64,000 nt of DNA. It comes from Paramecium octaurelia (Eukaryota; Ciliophora; Oligohymenophorea; Peniculida; Parameciidae). Where the stretch lies: the NCBI GenBank assembly GCA_905182995.1, contig CAJJDP010000122.1:242589-306588 (forward strand), written 5' to 3'. This document shows, in pieces, positions 47,514 to 58,784 of this stretch (its first letter is position 1; each line of letters opens with the position of its first letter). Below the pieces are notes generated by a model, which did no database searches, was not told where the DNA came from, and saw only the letters and a program-made list of their open reading frames with translations. A program made the translations under genes and the position numbers.

Positions 47514-47855
47514 TCAAAATAGCTAACAACTACTGGATCTACAACAACCTACTTTCTCCTTTTCTTCATCTATAATGTTGTATTTTTTCCAATTGTCCAC
47601 CAGAATAATATCATACAATTTAGTCTTGGCTGTTACTTCATCTCTAAATGTTATCTGGTATTTTTTTTTCTAATTTTTGTGAATCAAATTTCCCAGTTTG
47701 TCAAATCGTTATGCTCTTGGAGAAATGATGTAAGTATTTTTCTAACACTCAAAACTTTGCATATCAGGGTCTGTTATTTTGCTTATAGATTTATGTAGTG
47801 GTCCCAAGTTTTGTAATTCCAATGAAGGCCCATGCACTTTACTATCTTAAAACAT
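47514..47855 (-). CDS. Tiny NWK-x-YN family protein, third member
   Basis: 113 codons, intronless, starting MFQDSKVHGPSLELQ. The core reads RFDKLGNLIHKNQKKKYQIT followed by FRDEVTAKTKLYDIILVDNW and KKYNIIDEEKEKVGCCRSSS, ending CQLF. It matches the plus-strand protein at 25842-26087 (RLDKF, FRDE, VENWKRYN, CC near the end). The C-terminal CQLF again has C-a-a-X shape. Function unknown; part of a dispersed family with three members in this window. Confidence 0.65.
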
Positions 47856-48047
47856 ATTAATATTAATTGTTTATAATTTAGAAAAACATTAAAAGTAATT
47901 AATTTTGGAAATAAATTATTTGATTCAAAATCCATTTGTTATTTTTAGGATATTTAAAGAAATCACTTAAAGATCAATTCTAATTAGGAATATTTCAAAA
48001 AGTTCAAAGAATTTAAAGATAGATCAAATGAAAACTAAGTTTGAATT

Positions 48048-48605
48048 TCAAAATAATAAGTAGAATAATATCTCATCTAATTATGTGGTTAATAATGAGA
48101 TAATTTATTTATATTTCATCAAAGTTTTTGTGAGTCTGTTTTAATAAGTGTTTTAGATAGGAATTAGGGTTTAATAGTTTTCTTGTTTTATGTTATAGTA
48201 ATCATATAATAATTGTAATATTGTATCTAAATTTCGGAATTTCAAGTTTATCAGTAATTCGACTTCTTTATAAAGTGGTTATTTTAATATAGATAATTAT
48301 GCCCCTTATTTTTTAAGAACTAATGCAAAATTTTAACAATCAATTTCTTTAAGAAGTTAGTCTGTTTTAAAATTAGTTTATATTGGATTTCCCTCTGGAT
48401 CAGCAGAATACACTTCATAATTGTCTAATTTTTCATTAATATCTTAATCATAATAAATTTGAACAAAATAATCAAAGGCTGTTTCTAGGGCTTCTATGAT
48501 GAGAGAATCGGAAGTGATTTCAATTTGCACCTGCAAGATTTCTGAGTCTACCTTCATGCTGAAATGATAATGGCTTAGCGATACTTCACTAAACCGAATA
48601 AGCAT
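48048..48605 (-). CDS. Hypothetical protein, possible SIN1 CRIM-like fold
   Basis: Frame running MLIRFSEVSLSHYHFSMKVD, then LIIEALETAFDYFVQIYYDQ, NYEVYSADPEGNPIQTNFKT, NFALVLKKQG and on to TGA 48048. The order beta strand - helix - D-P-E-G - FALV resembles the ubiquitin-like CRIM/RBD region of SIN1 (TORC2 subunit), but no certain signature is present. The 5' end is uncertain: an ATG at 48642 (MSKQ) lies in another frame and would need an unseen intron. About 185 residues as given. Confidence 0.45.
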
Positions 48606-48678
48606 AAGTGGATGAAGTTGATTTAACACCTTATTTAGACATCACTTAATTAATTAAAAATGTAATTATAATCATTAA

Positions 48679-50741
48679 TCAATCTTAGTCATCTATATTA
48701 GATATAAAGCTTAAATCATTATCAAACATTTATCTTTTATTTTGTTTTAAGTCTATTTTAGATACATCCACACTAAAGACACCATCGCCTTGATTCTACA
48801 CTTGCTTCTACTTTTTGCTTTATAATTCAGCCAATAGTTATTAGATTTCATTTTTTGCCTACGATAGATCAATTGAATACAAGAGCAATAACAGACTGTT
48901 TGGGTGGTTGATTGAAAGTGATTGCTTTGACATTTGAAAAATACAAAAAGGGATTGCTATATGATCTCTTAATGGATTTTTTATCAAATCCACTATTTTG
49001 CATCTGTTTCATGAGTTATTACTTCTTGATATTACTCAACTAAGAGAAAATAATGAAATAGTTTACGTCAAATTTTTTAAAATAATCATTAAACAATGAC
49101 ATCAAGAATTCAATGCACTCTTATTTAGTCATATCATAATACTAATAAATTTGTCCCTATTATTGTTGTTAGGTCAATTTACTAATTTTTGGATTCTCTC
49201 CTCTAGCAGTTTGACAGATGTATCTTTCCTATTCAAGTGATGAACTATCATCTTAAATATCTAGTTGTTGAATCTACTTTTTTGCACAAGTACTCTACAC
49301 TGAATTAATTTATTGAGGTTTGATAACTTTGTTGAAGTTATTTGAATTCAACTATCTAGCTGAGTTCTTAATTTCTAAATCGTCTGGGCCAGTCTATTGC
49401 ACTTTTGAAAAGGATGATTGAGATTGATTATTGAATTATTTCTGTTGATATCTTGGACTAAATACTCCTACTGCGATATCTTATTCTTGATTTAAAGGAA
49501 TAGAATTGAAAGCTTTTCTATTTCTTAGTTATTCCATCAGACTCTAGCTTTGTTTTTTATAGAATTGTAATTCGATTTGCTGCTTTTCATTTCTTTCATC
49601 TTTCAAATTGTTAGATTTGATTATCAACTCATTAGTGTCTAATATATATTCATATTTCGTCAATAGTTCATTGTATAACTTTCTAACATGTAAATTAGCA
49701 TTCTTCTCTTTTTCGAATAGTTCCTTAAATCCTTTGACCATCATTTCCATCTTATGCAATTTCTCCTGGTAAATCATACGTTCATTCTTGCTAAGGTATT
49801 TGAGTTGTTAGGGTTCTGGAGAGAAACCATATCCCAAACTTGAAGTTCCATACAATTCTTAATGCAATTGTTCCAACTTGCCTCTTTGATTTTGAACTTC
49901 TCTATTGATTTGAAGATTGTCATCGGTTTTATCTATATATTCATTATAGACGAAATCTGATTATAAAATTAAACAAATTTTACCTTTCATACTCTAAAAA
50001 TTAATTTAGCTTCTCAAGACAATTCTCATTTTGAATATTTCTCTTTTTAGATTCTTTATTATAATAATATTTTTTACATAATTCACTTCTCTTAAGGCAT
50101 TATTGGTTTCACTAATAGCTTATGCTTCCTAGGTGATTTTGTTCAACAAATTTCTCACATTTTCTAATTCCTCATGCAGTTTTAGGTTCTATTCTGATGG
50201 AGTGACCACCTCAATTATTTTGACGAATTGACCTTCTCGCTCTTGAATGGGTTTCATTCTTTCCAACTCTTGGATCGCATACTCTTTATCGTGAATGTTT
50301 CTCTTCAATTCTATTAATTTGTATTCCAAATCTCCTATCAAATCCTTATAATAATTCTATTATTCCTCAGATATCTATTCTTGTAACAGTAATTTAGTTT
50401 ATAATTATTGAGTGATTCTTTATTAATTAGACAATCCATTAATTAGTTTTTAATTTTCCTCATTGAGCAATTTGATTACTCCCTCCAACTGAGAATTCTA
50501 GTAATTATAACCAGTTGACATTGTGCTATTATCTGATATCAACTATATAGTCAATCTTTCATACCTATGGTCTTTTATTCAAACCTTCTAAAGTGAGGGA
50601 CATGGCTTATTTATTTAATTTTAAGGCATTCTCAAGGTCTTGGATGTATTCCTATAAAGATTTATTCTCTTCAGAAAGATAATGAATTTTGGATTATTGT
50701 CGATTTGAAACAAATTCGTTTACTTCTGTCCCCAGAATCAT
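48679..50741 (-). CDS. Long coiled-coil protein
   Basis: About 660 residues. Start 50741 (MILGTEVNEFVSNRQQ); a 22-nt intron GTATGAAAGATTGACTATATAG (about 50550-50571) leads into LISDNSTMSTGYNYQ. The chain is helical and charged: EGVIKLLNEENQKLINGL, LEYKLIELKRNIHDKEYAIQ, KMEMMVKGFKELFEKEK and LYNELLTKYEYILDTNE. The C-terminal third is Gln/Ser/Asn-rich and ends SFISNIDDQD. One or two more small introns near 49960-50060 are needed. Probable centriole, basal-body or cytoskeletal component by composition only. Confidence 0.78.
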
Positions 50742-51847
50742 TAAATTTACAAATAATAATTATAAATCTCATCTGATTTTATCAATCGTTAATCAAAAAG
50801 AAATCTTTTACTAAATTGAATTTTTAACAACATAATTAAATTATGGTGAATATGTATCAAATTTATCTTTTACACAACCCTATTTTATGAAATTGTATAA
50901 AATCTCATTCTTTGCTTTTTTAATAATTTAAACAGGTTATTTATTAAGATTGGATTGCATCTATCATTTTCTAAATCCTCTATCAAAAATAACAAAGGGG
51001 AGAGCATGTGTGTAATATTGAAAAAAATTCAATTTCTATATTCAATTTCATGCAGTTTATATATTTTTGACTTTCTAAAATTCAATTATTTAAATCTCAT
51101 AATGAGAGTTTATGTCTTTAATAGAATCATAATTATTAAATGGAAGACATATAATTTACATATCACCAAAAATTAAATTTTCTAGTATCAATATTATAAA
51201 GAAGTTTCGACGTTTTAATAAAACTATTGATTAATTAAGGTCAAAAATGAAAAGTAATAGATAAAGAATCATTCATTTGAATTGAGGAAGATATCCGATG
51301 AACTGTTATATTTTTAAGTTACTTTATTTAAAAGTAAAAGTAATTTTAATGAAATAAATTGACTAAGATTCTGATTTATTGGATGAAGATAACGAATAAA
51401 ATACTGAAAAGAAATCAGTCAACAAAATATACAAGATTATTGATTGATTGTATTATTAATTAATCTTCAATTACATTAACTGAATGGAAGTATGAAGATT
51501 TTGAATGCAATTCAATAAGTAATATAAAATCTATTTATTCTTAAAAAAATAGCAAGAAAGAAAAGGTAAAATAATCTTATTCTTGAGGAAATCTTTATCA
51601 AAAAATGTGTATTATTAACATTGTTTTATGATTGTGTTTGATTATATTATTTTAAGTTGGAAATAATAAATGTATTGACTTTTTAAAAAAGAGTTTTTAT
51701 AGGTATCTATTGGTATGAAGTATTAAGGATTGTTTCAAATTCGATTGAAATCAGTATAGATACTTGTTTGCATACTGTAGAAAATAGAGTATTAAAGAAT
51801 AGATGTTGTAGTGTTATATATCCGTTTTTATTATTATTATTTTTAAT
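50742..51847. other. AT-rich region of about 1.1 kb with coding-like fragments
   Basis: Two short plus-strand frames look coding: QIDQDSDLLDEDNEQNTEKK (about 51355-51430) and SITLTEWKYEDFECNS (about 51465-51520). They are in different frames and no clean intron joins them, so I do not call a gene; a small or decayed gene at about 51300-51580 is possible. The rest is A/T-rich without features. Confidence 0.4.
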
Positions 51848-54800
51848 ATGTTAAAATTTGTTAGAATATTGCTGCTGACATTGGTGTTAGTGAAATCAAC
51901 AGAAATTCATGGAACCATCAATGTGAAAGTTATATTACCAAATTAAATTTACTCAAAAGAATCGAGTGGAGAACTTGATAATGCATATAGATAGGATGAA
52001 TTACGAGAAAATAAAGTAATGAAAGATGTTGCTATGTATAAATGCATTCTATTCAGCTTAGAAGTTTTCTTGAAACAGGTAGGTCTGTTGAAGTGAACGA
52101 ATTAAAGGATTAATCCATTGAAATTTGGTAACAAAAATCATTAGAAATTGAATAACAACCCCTCATGAAAGCAGAAGTTTCAAATGAAAAAACATAAACT
52201 ACTTAAGTCTAATCTAATTAAGAAAATAAGGAATCAGAAAGCTAATAAAAGAAAATATCAATTAAAGTTCAGAAAAAAGACAACGTATCAGTTGAGCAAT
52301 CCGCCAATGAGATTGTCACCAATTCAAATAGTGATGCTCAAGCAAAAGATAATTCCAATTAAACTGACTTAGAAAATGAGAATTCATAAAAAAAGTTTTC
52401 GGTTTCTGTAAGTAAAATAAACAAATAGGAAGAATAAAATGTTGCTTAAAGTGAATAATAATAATAATAATAAGGTGTATAAAGTGAATAACTCACAAGT
52501 ACTAATAAAGAGAATGAACAACAATAAGTCTAAAATAATTTAATTGTAAATAGTGAAACAAAAGTATAGGCTCAAGATAATACTGAAATTTAATCAAGCA
52601 ATTAAGAAGTTGTTGAAGATTAAATCAAAACTTAGAATACAGATGCAACATAATAGGCTGAAGCTAATCTTTCATCTGATGAGGACAAGGTACAACAAAA
52701 TGTAGAGTAGAAAGATTCTGACATCTCAAGTTAAACTTAAAACGATGCTTAAGCAGAATCTATTGAATAGTCTATTTCTACTGAAAATAATGAAACATAA
52801 TCTGAATAATAAAAAGAGAATGTAGAATAAAAAGAATCTGTTGAAATTGCCTCTTAAGAATAATAAGAATTAAATTCATTGAATGATAAAAATATTAATA
52901 AAATATCTGTTGAAAACAGTAAAGAAGAAACTCAGGTGTAAAATAATGATAATTCATAAAATGAGGTGGTGATTCAAGATATCAAAATAGAGGCTTAACC
53001 AATTGTAAAAAGTGAAGAGATCAATTAATAAACTGATAATCACAAGGTTGACGATTCAGAAATTGTAGTGAAAACAGACGAAGAAGTAAAGGTTGAACCT
53101 ACTGAATCTGATTCAAAAACTTAAGACTAAGGAGAAGAAGATGCCACTCCAGCTGATTCAGAGTCTTAGAATAACCAAGAAACATAGTAATAATAATAAT
53201 AATAATAATAAAAAAATACAAGTGAGAAGACTGAAGTTACTAATAATGATTAGTAGGGTTAATCTATTGAAGAAAATACATAATGTGATGGTGAAGAATT
53301 AGACACTGTACATGCTCAAGAGAGTCATAGCGAAGTTTAAGCAAATTCAGATGCTTAAGAGAATGCAGAAGTTAAAACTAAGGTTTAGCCAGAGGAGAAA
53401 ACAGAAGTTAAAACTGAAGTTACAACAGAGGTTAACACAGAAGTTAAAACTGAAGTTAAAACAGAGGATTAAACTAAAATAAAATAATAAAAATAATAAT
53501 CTGCAAAGGAAGAGAAAAATTAGAAAACTGAAAAATAATAAAAGTAATCTGAAGCACCAGATTTTAAAATAAAGAAGAATCAATTAACTAAGAAAATGAA
53601 GGAAGTTATAAATGATATGAAGCAAGCTGATTAGCCTCCTTCAAATAAATTATATAGTTTGAATGTCTCAAATTTGGATCCAGATGACGTAATTGTTATT
53701 AAAGATACTTCATACTTTGATGCAGATGCTGAAATAGCAGTATAGGAGACAACTAATCCAGAATAATAGTTAATTGGAGAAGTCGTAAAAGTTGAAGCTG
53801 AAGTTGAGAAAGTTGACCTGAGCATCTTTTCCGATGATAGTTCCGATTTAATTCCAATTATTGTTGAAGACACTGATAGTTATAAGTAATCTGAAATCAT
53901 CACTGATGCAATCAAGGATGTGACAGAAAAAGAAATTGAAATAATTGGAGATTAGAATTTGGGAGAAGCTGATGTTGATGTTTAATCCTTGATTTCAGAT
54001 TAAGTAGAAATCAATGCTAATTAAATCACAAAGAATAACATAGTTTAGGATGACTATTCTTTAGATTATGACTAATTGGAAACTGATGTTATATTAAATA
54101 AAAGTTTAAGTAATGATGGAACTACTTTTGATTAATTCTAATCATAATTGGATGAATTAGCAAAAGAATTAGATAATCTTAGTCAATAACAACCTTCTTT
54201 GGAGTAACCTGCATTATAAGAGACTTAAGCTATTGACACACAAGAGACTAAGATTGCTAAGGAAGATCAATACTATTTAACTATTGATACTAATAATGAT
54301 TCTATCACTACTAATGTTGCTTCAAATGACGACTACTATTTGGATGACTTAGACAATGAATTAGATCAAATTATCTAAGATTAAACTACTTCAAAAACTG
54401 AACCTGTTGTTTAGGAGTAAGTAGTTTAAATGAATGACGATAGTGAATAAAGTGATGATATTTAATAAAGCAATTAAGTAGAAGAAAACACTCAGATTTA
54501 AGAAAGCAATTAAGTTGAATAAAATAGTGAGGATTAATAAATTGATGAAGTTTAATAATAAACAATATAATATGATCAAAATAAGGATAATGATGAGAAT
54601 TATGACAATTATAGTGAAGATTATTATTAGATTGACAACCAAAATGAATAAGAATAATCATAAGATGTAGTAGAATAGTCCTAAAACTAATAAGATGAAA
54701 TTCAATAAGAAGATTTAGATTTAGATAATGAAGAAATATTTGAAAGTCAGGTCTAATCAAACGATGAAGCTGTTGTGAGTGATGGAGTCATCGTTGATAC

Positions 54801-56756
54801 TGGTGATTAATAATCTAATTATGATCAAGAATCAGATATCAACAAAGACTATGATATCCAATTTGAAGATGCTCCTTAAAAGTAAGAGACAATTACAGAA
54901 TAAAAATAAGAGCAAGTCCCTTAAAATGTTGAAGTTAATCAAGAAACCTAAGCTGATAAGTAAAATTAATAAGAGACTGAAGCTTAAAAGGAGGTAGTTG
55001 ATTAAATTGAGAATTAAGTAGTAGAAACTTCTGTAGTAGATTAATAAGAGACTTAAGTTGTTTAATAAGAGAGTTAAGTAGTAGACACTAATAAAGTAAT
55101 TGAATCAAAAGTTAGTAAAGTAGTTGAATCATTAGATAATAAAGTATCAGAATAATAATAAGAAAATTAAGTCGTTGAATAATAATAAGATAATTAAGTA
55201 AATGAATAATAATAAGATACTAAAGTAGTTGAATAATAATAAGATACTAAAGTAAATGAGTAATAAAATAATTAATCCATTTCTAATGATACATAACCTT
55301 AAATTGAACCTTAATAAGAAAATGCTACTAAGTCAGAAACTGAAATTCAATCTACCCAATAACAAGAATAATAAGTTCAATAAGAAATCCAATAATAAGT
55401 TGATGAACAAGACAATGAAATTACATTAGAAAATGCCACTGCAACTGAGGAACCTCAATTTGAGGATTTACCTGAAGTAGAAATCAAGAAGAAATAATTG
55501 GTGAAAAAGGAGATTTCAGTAAAGGAGAAGGTTGAAGCTGACAATATTATTACAAATGAAGACATAAATGGAGAAGGAACAGTTCAGGAAGACAACATTG
55601 AAGTTTTCTATAATGAATCTTAAATTCCTGAAGCTGAATCCGATGACAACTTAGCTGCTTAATCAGAAGCAGAAGTTATTGAAAATCTTGAGGACTTATA
55701 GGATTGCATTGAAAATGATAAAGACGAACACACAGTTGAAAATAAGGAAGAGGTTACTTAGAATAAACCTGAAAAGAAAGAGAAGCACAATTCTATTAAG
55801 GTGAGCAAGGAATAAAAGAAATAAAATTAGAAGTAGGATAAATCCTTAAAGATTGAATAAAATGAAAAATAAATTAAATTTGAAGAATAATTACATCAAT
55901 AGATTATCAATAAGAAATAAAAGGAGAAACAATAGATGAGTCATGATGAATAGTTTGATTAGATTGTAAATGAATTAGTTCACGAATTAGAAGCATCTAC
56001 TAATAAGAGAGTCGAAACTAGAGAATAAGAATAATAAATTTATCAGGATATCAAAAAAAATGTTGAAGAACTTAGATAGATTCATAACAGTGATGATGTT
56101 ATTGTTAAAAAGAGAATTGAAGTTGTCGAATAAGATGTGGATGCAGCCACTGATGAAAGAAATAAGGATAAGGAATTCCAATAGAAAATTGAAGAACTAT
56201 TGAAAAATTAAAAGACTTAAGCTGTCTCAAACAATAACATTAATGATGGTGAAAGATACTATTTGGATAAGCCTGTTAATTAAGCAGTTAGTGATCATGA
56301 AAAAGAATTGAGCTTAAGAAAATAGGAAGTTATGGAGAAGATTAAGAATGATTTGTAAATCAAAAAAGGCAGATTCTCATAGGACAACTAGAAATCAGAC
56401 AATTTATCTCCTTATGAATTTGAAAGAATCTACTTGGATTGGACTCAAAATAAAAATGATATTATATCTAGTATGTTATCTCATGCATCCGGCTCAGAAG
56501 TGTCACTAGAATCATCTGTCTCAGAAGAACCAGTAGCCAAGGTTGAAAGAGTATCTAAAAAGCAAGAAGTTGAATAAGAAATCCAAGAATTATTCTCAAA
56601 TTATAAATCAAATAAATAATAATTAAAGAGAGCAGGAGGTATGAGTATTAAATAATCGTTTTAGATTCAAATTTAGATTAATAGGAGACAAGTTTTTTTG
56701 CAGTTAATCAAAAAGTCAAGTAATCAAATAATTTAAGAGCAAATAAATTAAAATGA
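51848..56756 (+). CDS. Giant Gln/Glu-rich secreted or vesicular protein
   Basis: About 1600 residues. Start 51848 gives a signal peptide (MLKFVRILLLTLVLVKS) and then a short ordered part. The rest is Gln, Glu, Asp, Ser, Asn, Lys and Val-rich, with hundreds of TAA/TAG codons read as Gln, so standard-code translation shatters it. Internal repeats include EVKTEVTTEVNTEVKTEVKT (about 53400-53460) and NQVVEQQQD / TKVVEQQQD units (about 55160-55260). The last 250 residues are less biased (ELVHELEASTNKRVETREQE; FERIYLDWTQNKNDIISSML). An early intron (29 or 41 nt, ending at 52070) and a 26-nt one at about 56639-56664 fit. Function unknown; composition suits a secreted matrix or a disordered scaffold. 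Confidence 0.8.
53175..53220 (+). repeat. Trinucleotide TAA-rich (poly-Gln) microsatellite
   Basis: A run of TAA/AAT units at about 53187-53212 inside the giant gene encodes seven or more consecutive Gln. A second run lies at about 52455-52470. Such tracts can vary in length between strains. Confidence 0.7.
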
Positions 56757-57557
56757 TGAAAAAGCAATTTATAACATAAATAAAAGTATTAATTAACTGT
56801 CTGCTATATTCCATTTATCATTTTATTATATCAATCTTTTTGTGTAAATCTGTATTTAATTGAAAAGTACATAAATAGTATTCATCCCAGTAGAAAGTAA
56901 TAAAACAAGAATCAAACCTATAATATTTGAATTTATCTAAACTATTAGTTGAAAGATATATGCAGTAGCTCATCTTAGGTAATTTTAATATATCATAACA
57001 AATTTAATCTATCATTAATTTTATTAAAAAGTATATTGCAAATTCAAGTCCTATCTACTGTAAATTAAAATTGGAGGTATTGGATAAATCAATGATTAAG
57101 CAACTATTGTAAAGCCCAATTTTAAGAAACAGTATGACATTGAATATCATAAATTCAAACAACTAAAAGAAAATTGGTACAACTTAAATTTAAACTGATT
57201 ACTATTTAAATAGATACTTCCAAATGAATAAGGAAACTTGTAAATAATAATTAAATCGCGAAGTAATTGTTATCAAAACTAAAGCAGTAAAAAATGAAAT
57301 CATGAAATCCTCAATACTCAATACTCAATCCAGATATTGTATTAGCAATTAAGAAAATATTGTAGCAGATCCTATTAATACTAATTATATATTATGCAAA
57401 CTTCACTCTAAATTTACACTTACATTATTCTGTAAATTAAAGTTAATACTTTAAGATGAGAAAAAAAGATCCATAACACTCAAAAATGAACTATGATAGT
57501 AAGTATAGAAACTCATAAATTTAGATATATATAGTATTATTTATTAATAATAATAAT
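56757..57557. other. AT-rich intergenic region of about 800 bp
   Basis: No supported gene. Short frames on both strands lack coding composition beyond a few residues. It presumably contains the 3' end of the giant gene and the epimerase promoter. Confidence 0.5.
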
Positions 57558-58724
57558 ATGTATAAATTATAACCTTTTATTCTAAATCTAGTCAATCCTT
57601 TTGGCACGAATCACAGTGTAACAACCTAAAGAACTAATGCTTACTTGGAAGTAACTCATTTAGGAACAACTGGAATTGCAGAGGCTGGATTGCCTCCAAA
57701 AAAATAAAATTGCTATTTTACTGATTATGATGACATTGAGGTGTTCTTCAAACTGTTTTAATCAATCAAACCTTTGGAAAAGTATGATGGATTTGAATAA
57801 TTCAAATAAAGTCCCTACTTCAATATGGAAGATGGAGAAGCAAAAGAATTTCTGAACTCACAGTTATCAATACTTGATTAAATTCCTAACGATCCCATAC
57901 ATTTAGCATCAAAATCCTTATTTGAATGTGCCTTAATTGATTGGTATTGTAAGAAGACCAACAAATAAATATCTCAATTGATATCCAAAGAAAATTATGA
58001 AAAACTAAAAGTGCCAAATAAACGAAATTTTTACACGATTTCTTTATTGGATAATATAGATGAAGTGATTTCATAGTTGGATGTTGGTCTTCCATATACA
58101 CCAAATATAAAAATTAAGGTTGGTGGAGATCTTGAATACATTAGAAAGGTGTTGATAGGAGTATACAATAAAGTAATAAAAGGTAATCATAATTTCTAAG
58201 GATTGTTGTCAATTGATTGCAACAGCAGTTGGTAGCCAGAGACAGCTCTCAAGTTTTTAGATCTATTGAACACAGAACTGATTTAGATTAAACCTTATTT
58301 ATATATGATTGAGCAACCTTTCCCATTGATTTTCGAGAAAGAGCCTTGGTACATAGTAAAGGAAAAGTACTTGGAGTAGAAAATAGAAATTTATGCTGAT
58401 GAATCTATTAAGACATAATAGGATGTGGTGGAACTTTAGAAGGTTGTGACAGGTGTAAATGTAAAGTTAGAAAAATCTTCTGGATATCGAGGTGCAGTGG
58501 CGAATTTCGTTAAAGCAGAGGAATTAATGTTGAAGAAATGGGTTGGTATTATGATAGGATCATCTTTAATTGCTAATTAAGCTATTAATTTATTAGGATT
58601 GGCAACAATAGGTGGAGACATTGATGGGACATTATTAGTTGAGAAATCCTGTCATAAAGTTGAGGAGTAATTTATATGGCATAGTGCCAATAGTGAATTT
58701 TGGGGTATGATTTCATTAAAATGA
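57558..58724 (+). CDS. Dipeptide epimerase / muconate-lactonizing-type enolase superfamily enzyme
   Basis: Intronless, 388 codons. The fold order and key residues of the enolase superfamily MLE subgroup are present: N-terminal cap (FILNLVNPFGTNHS), KxK motif in PNIKIKVGGD (about 58100-58130), metal ligands Asp in SIDCNSSW (about 58212), Glu in MIEQPFP (about 58305-58325) and Asp in IYADESIK (about 58390-58415), and the distal Lys in VNVKLEKSSG (about 58455-58490). This set is that of L-Ala-D/L-Glu epimerases, which invert the second residue of dipeptides. Substrate is inferred. Lack of introns in a genome full of them may hint at acquisition from bacteria or recent retro-copying. Confidence 0.88.
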
Positions 58725-58784
58725 TTATATGATTTCGATTTAAAATTTAGCTGTGATCAATAGATATATATATAATGTTTATAC

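Noticed and set aside
53347-54760. Minus-strand hydrophobic open frames suggesting membrane proteins
   Set aside because: They are antisense shadows of the Gln/Glu/Asn-rich plus-strand gene; AT-rich codons read backwards give Phe/Leu/Ile runs.
51848-56756. Region full of stop codons, apparently non-coding
   Set aside because: With TAA and TAG read as Gln the frame is open for about 4.9 kb apart from small introns.
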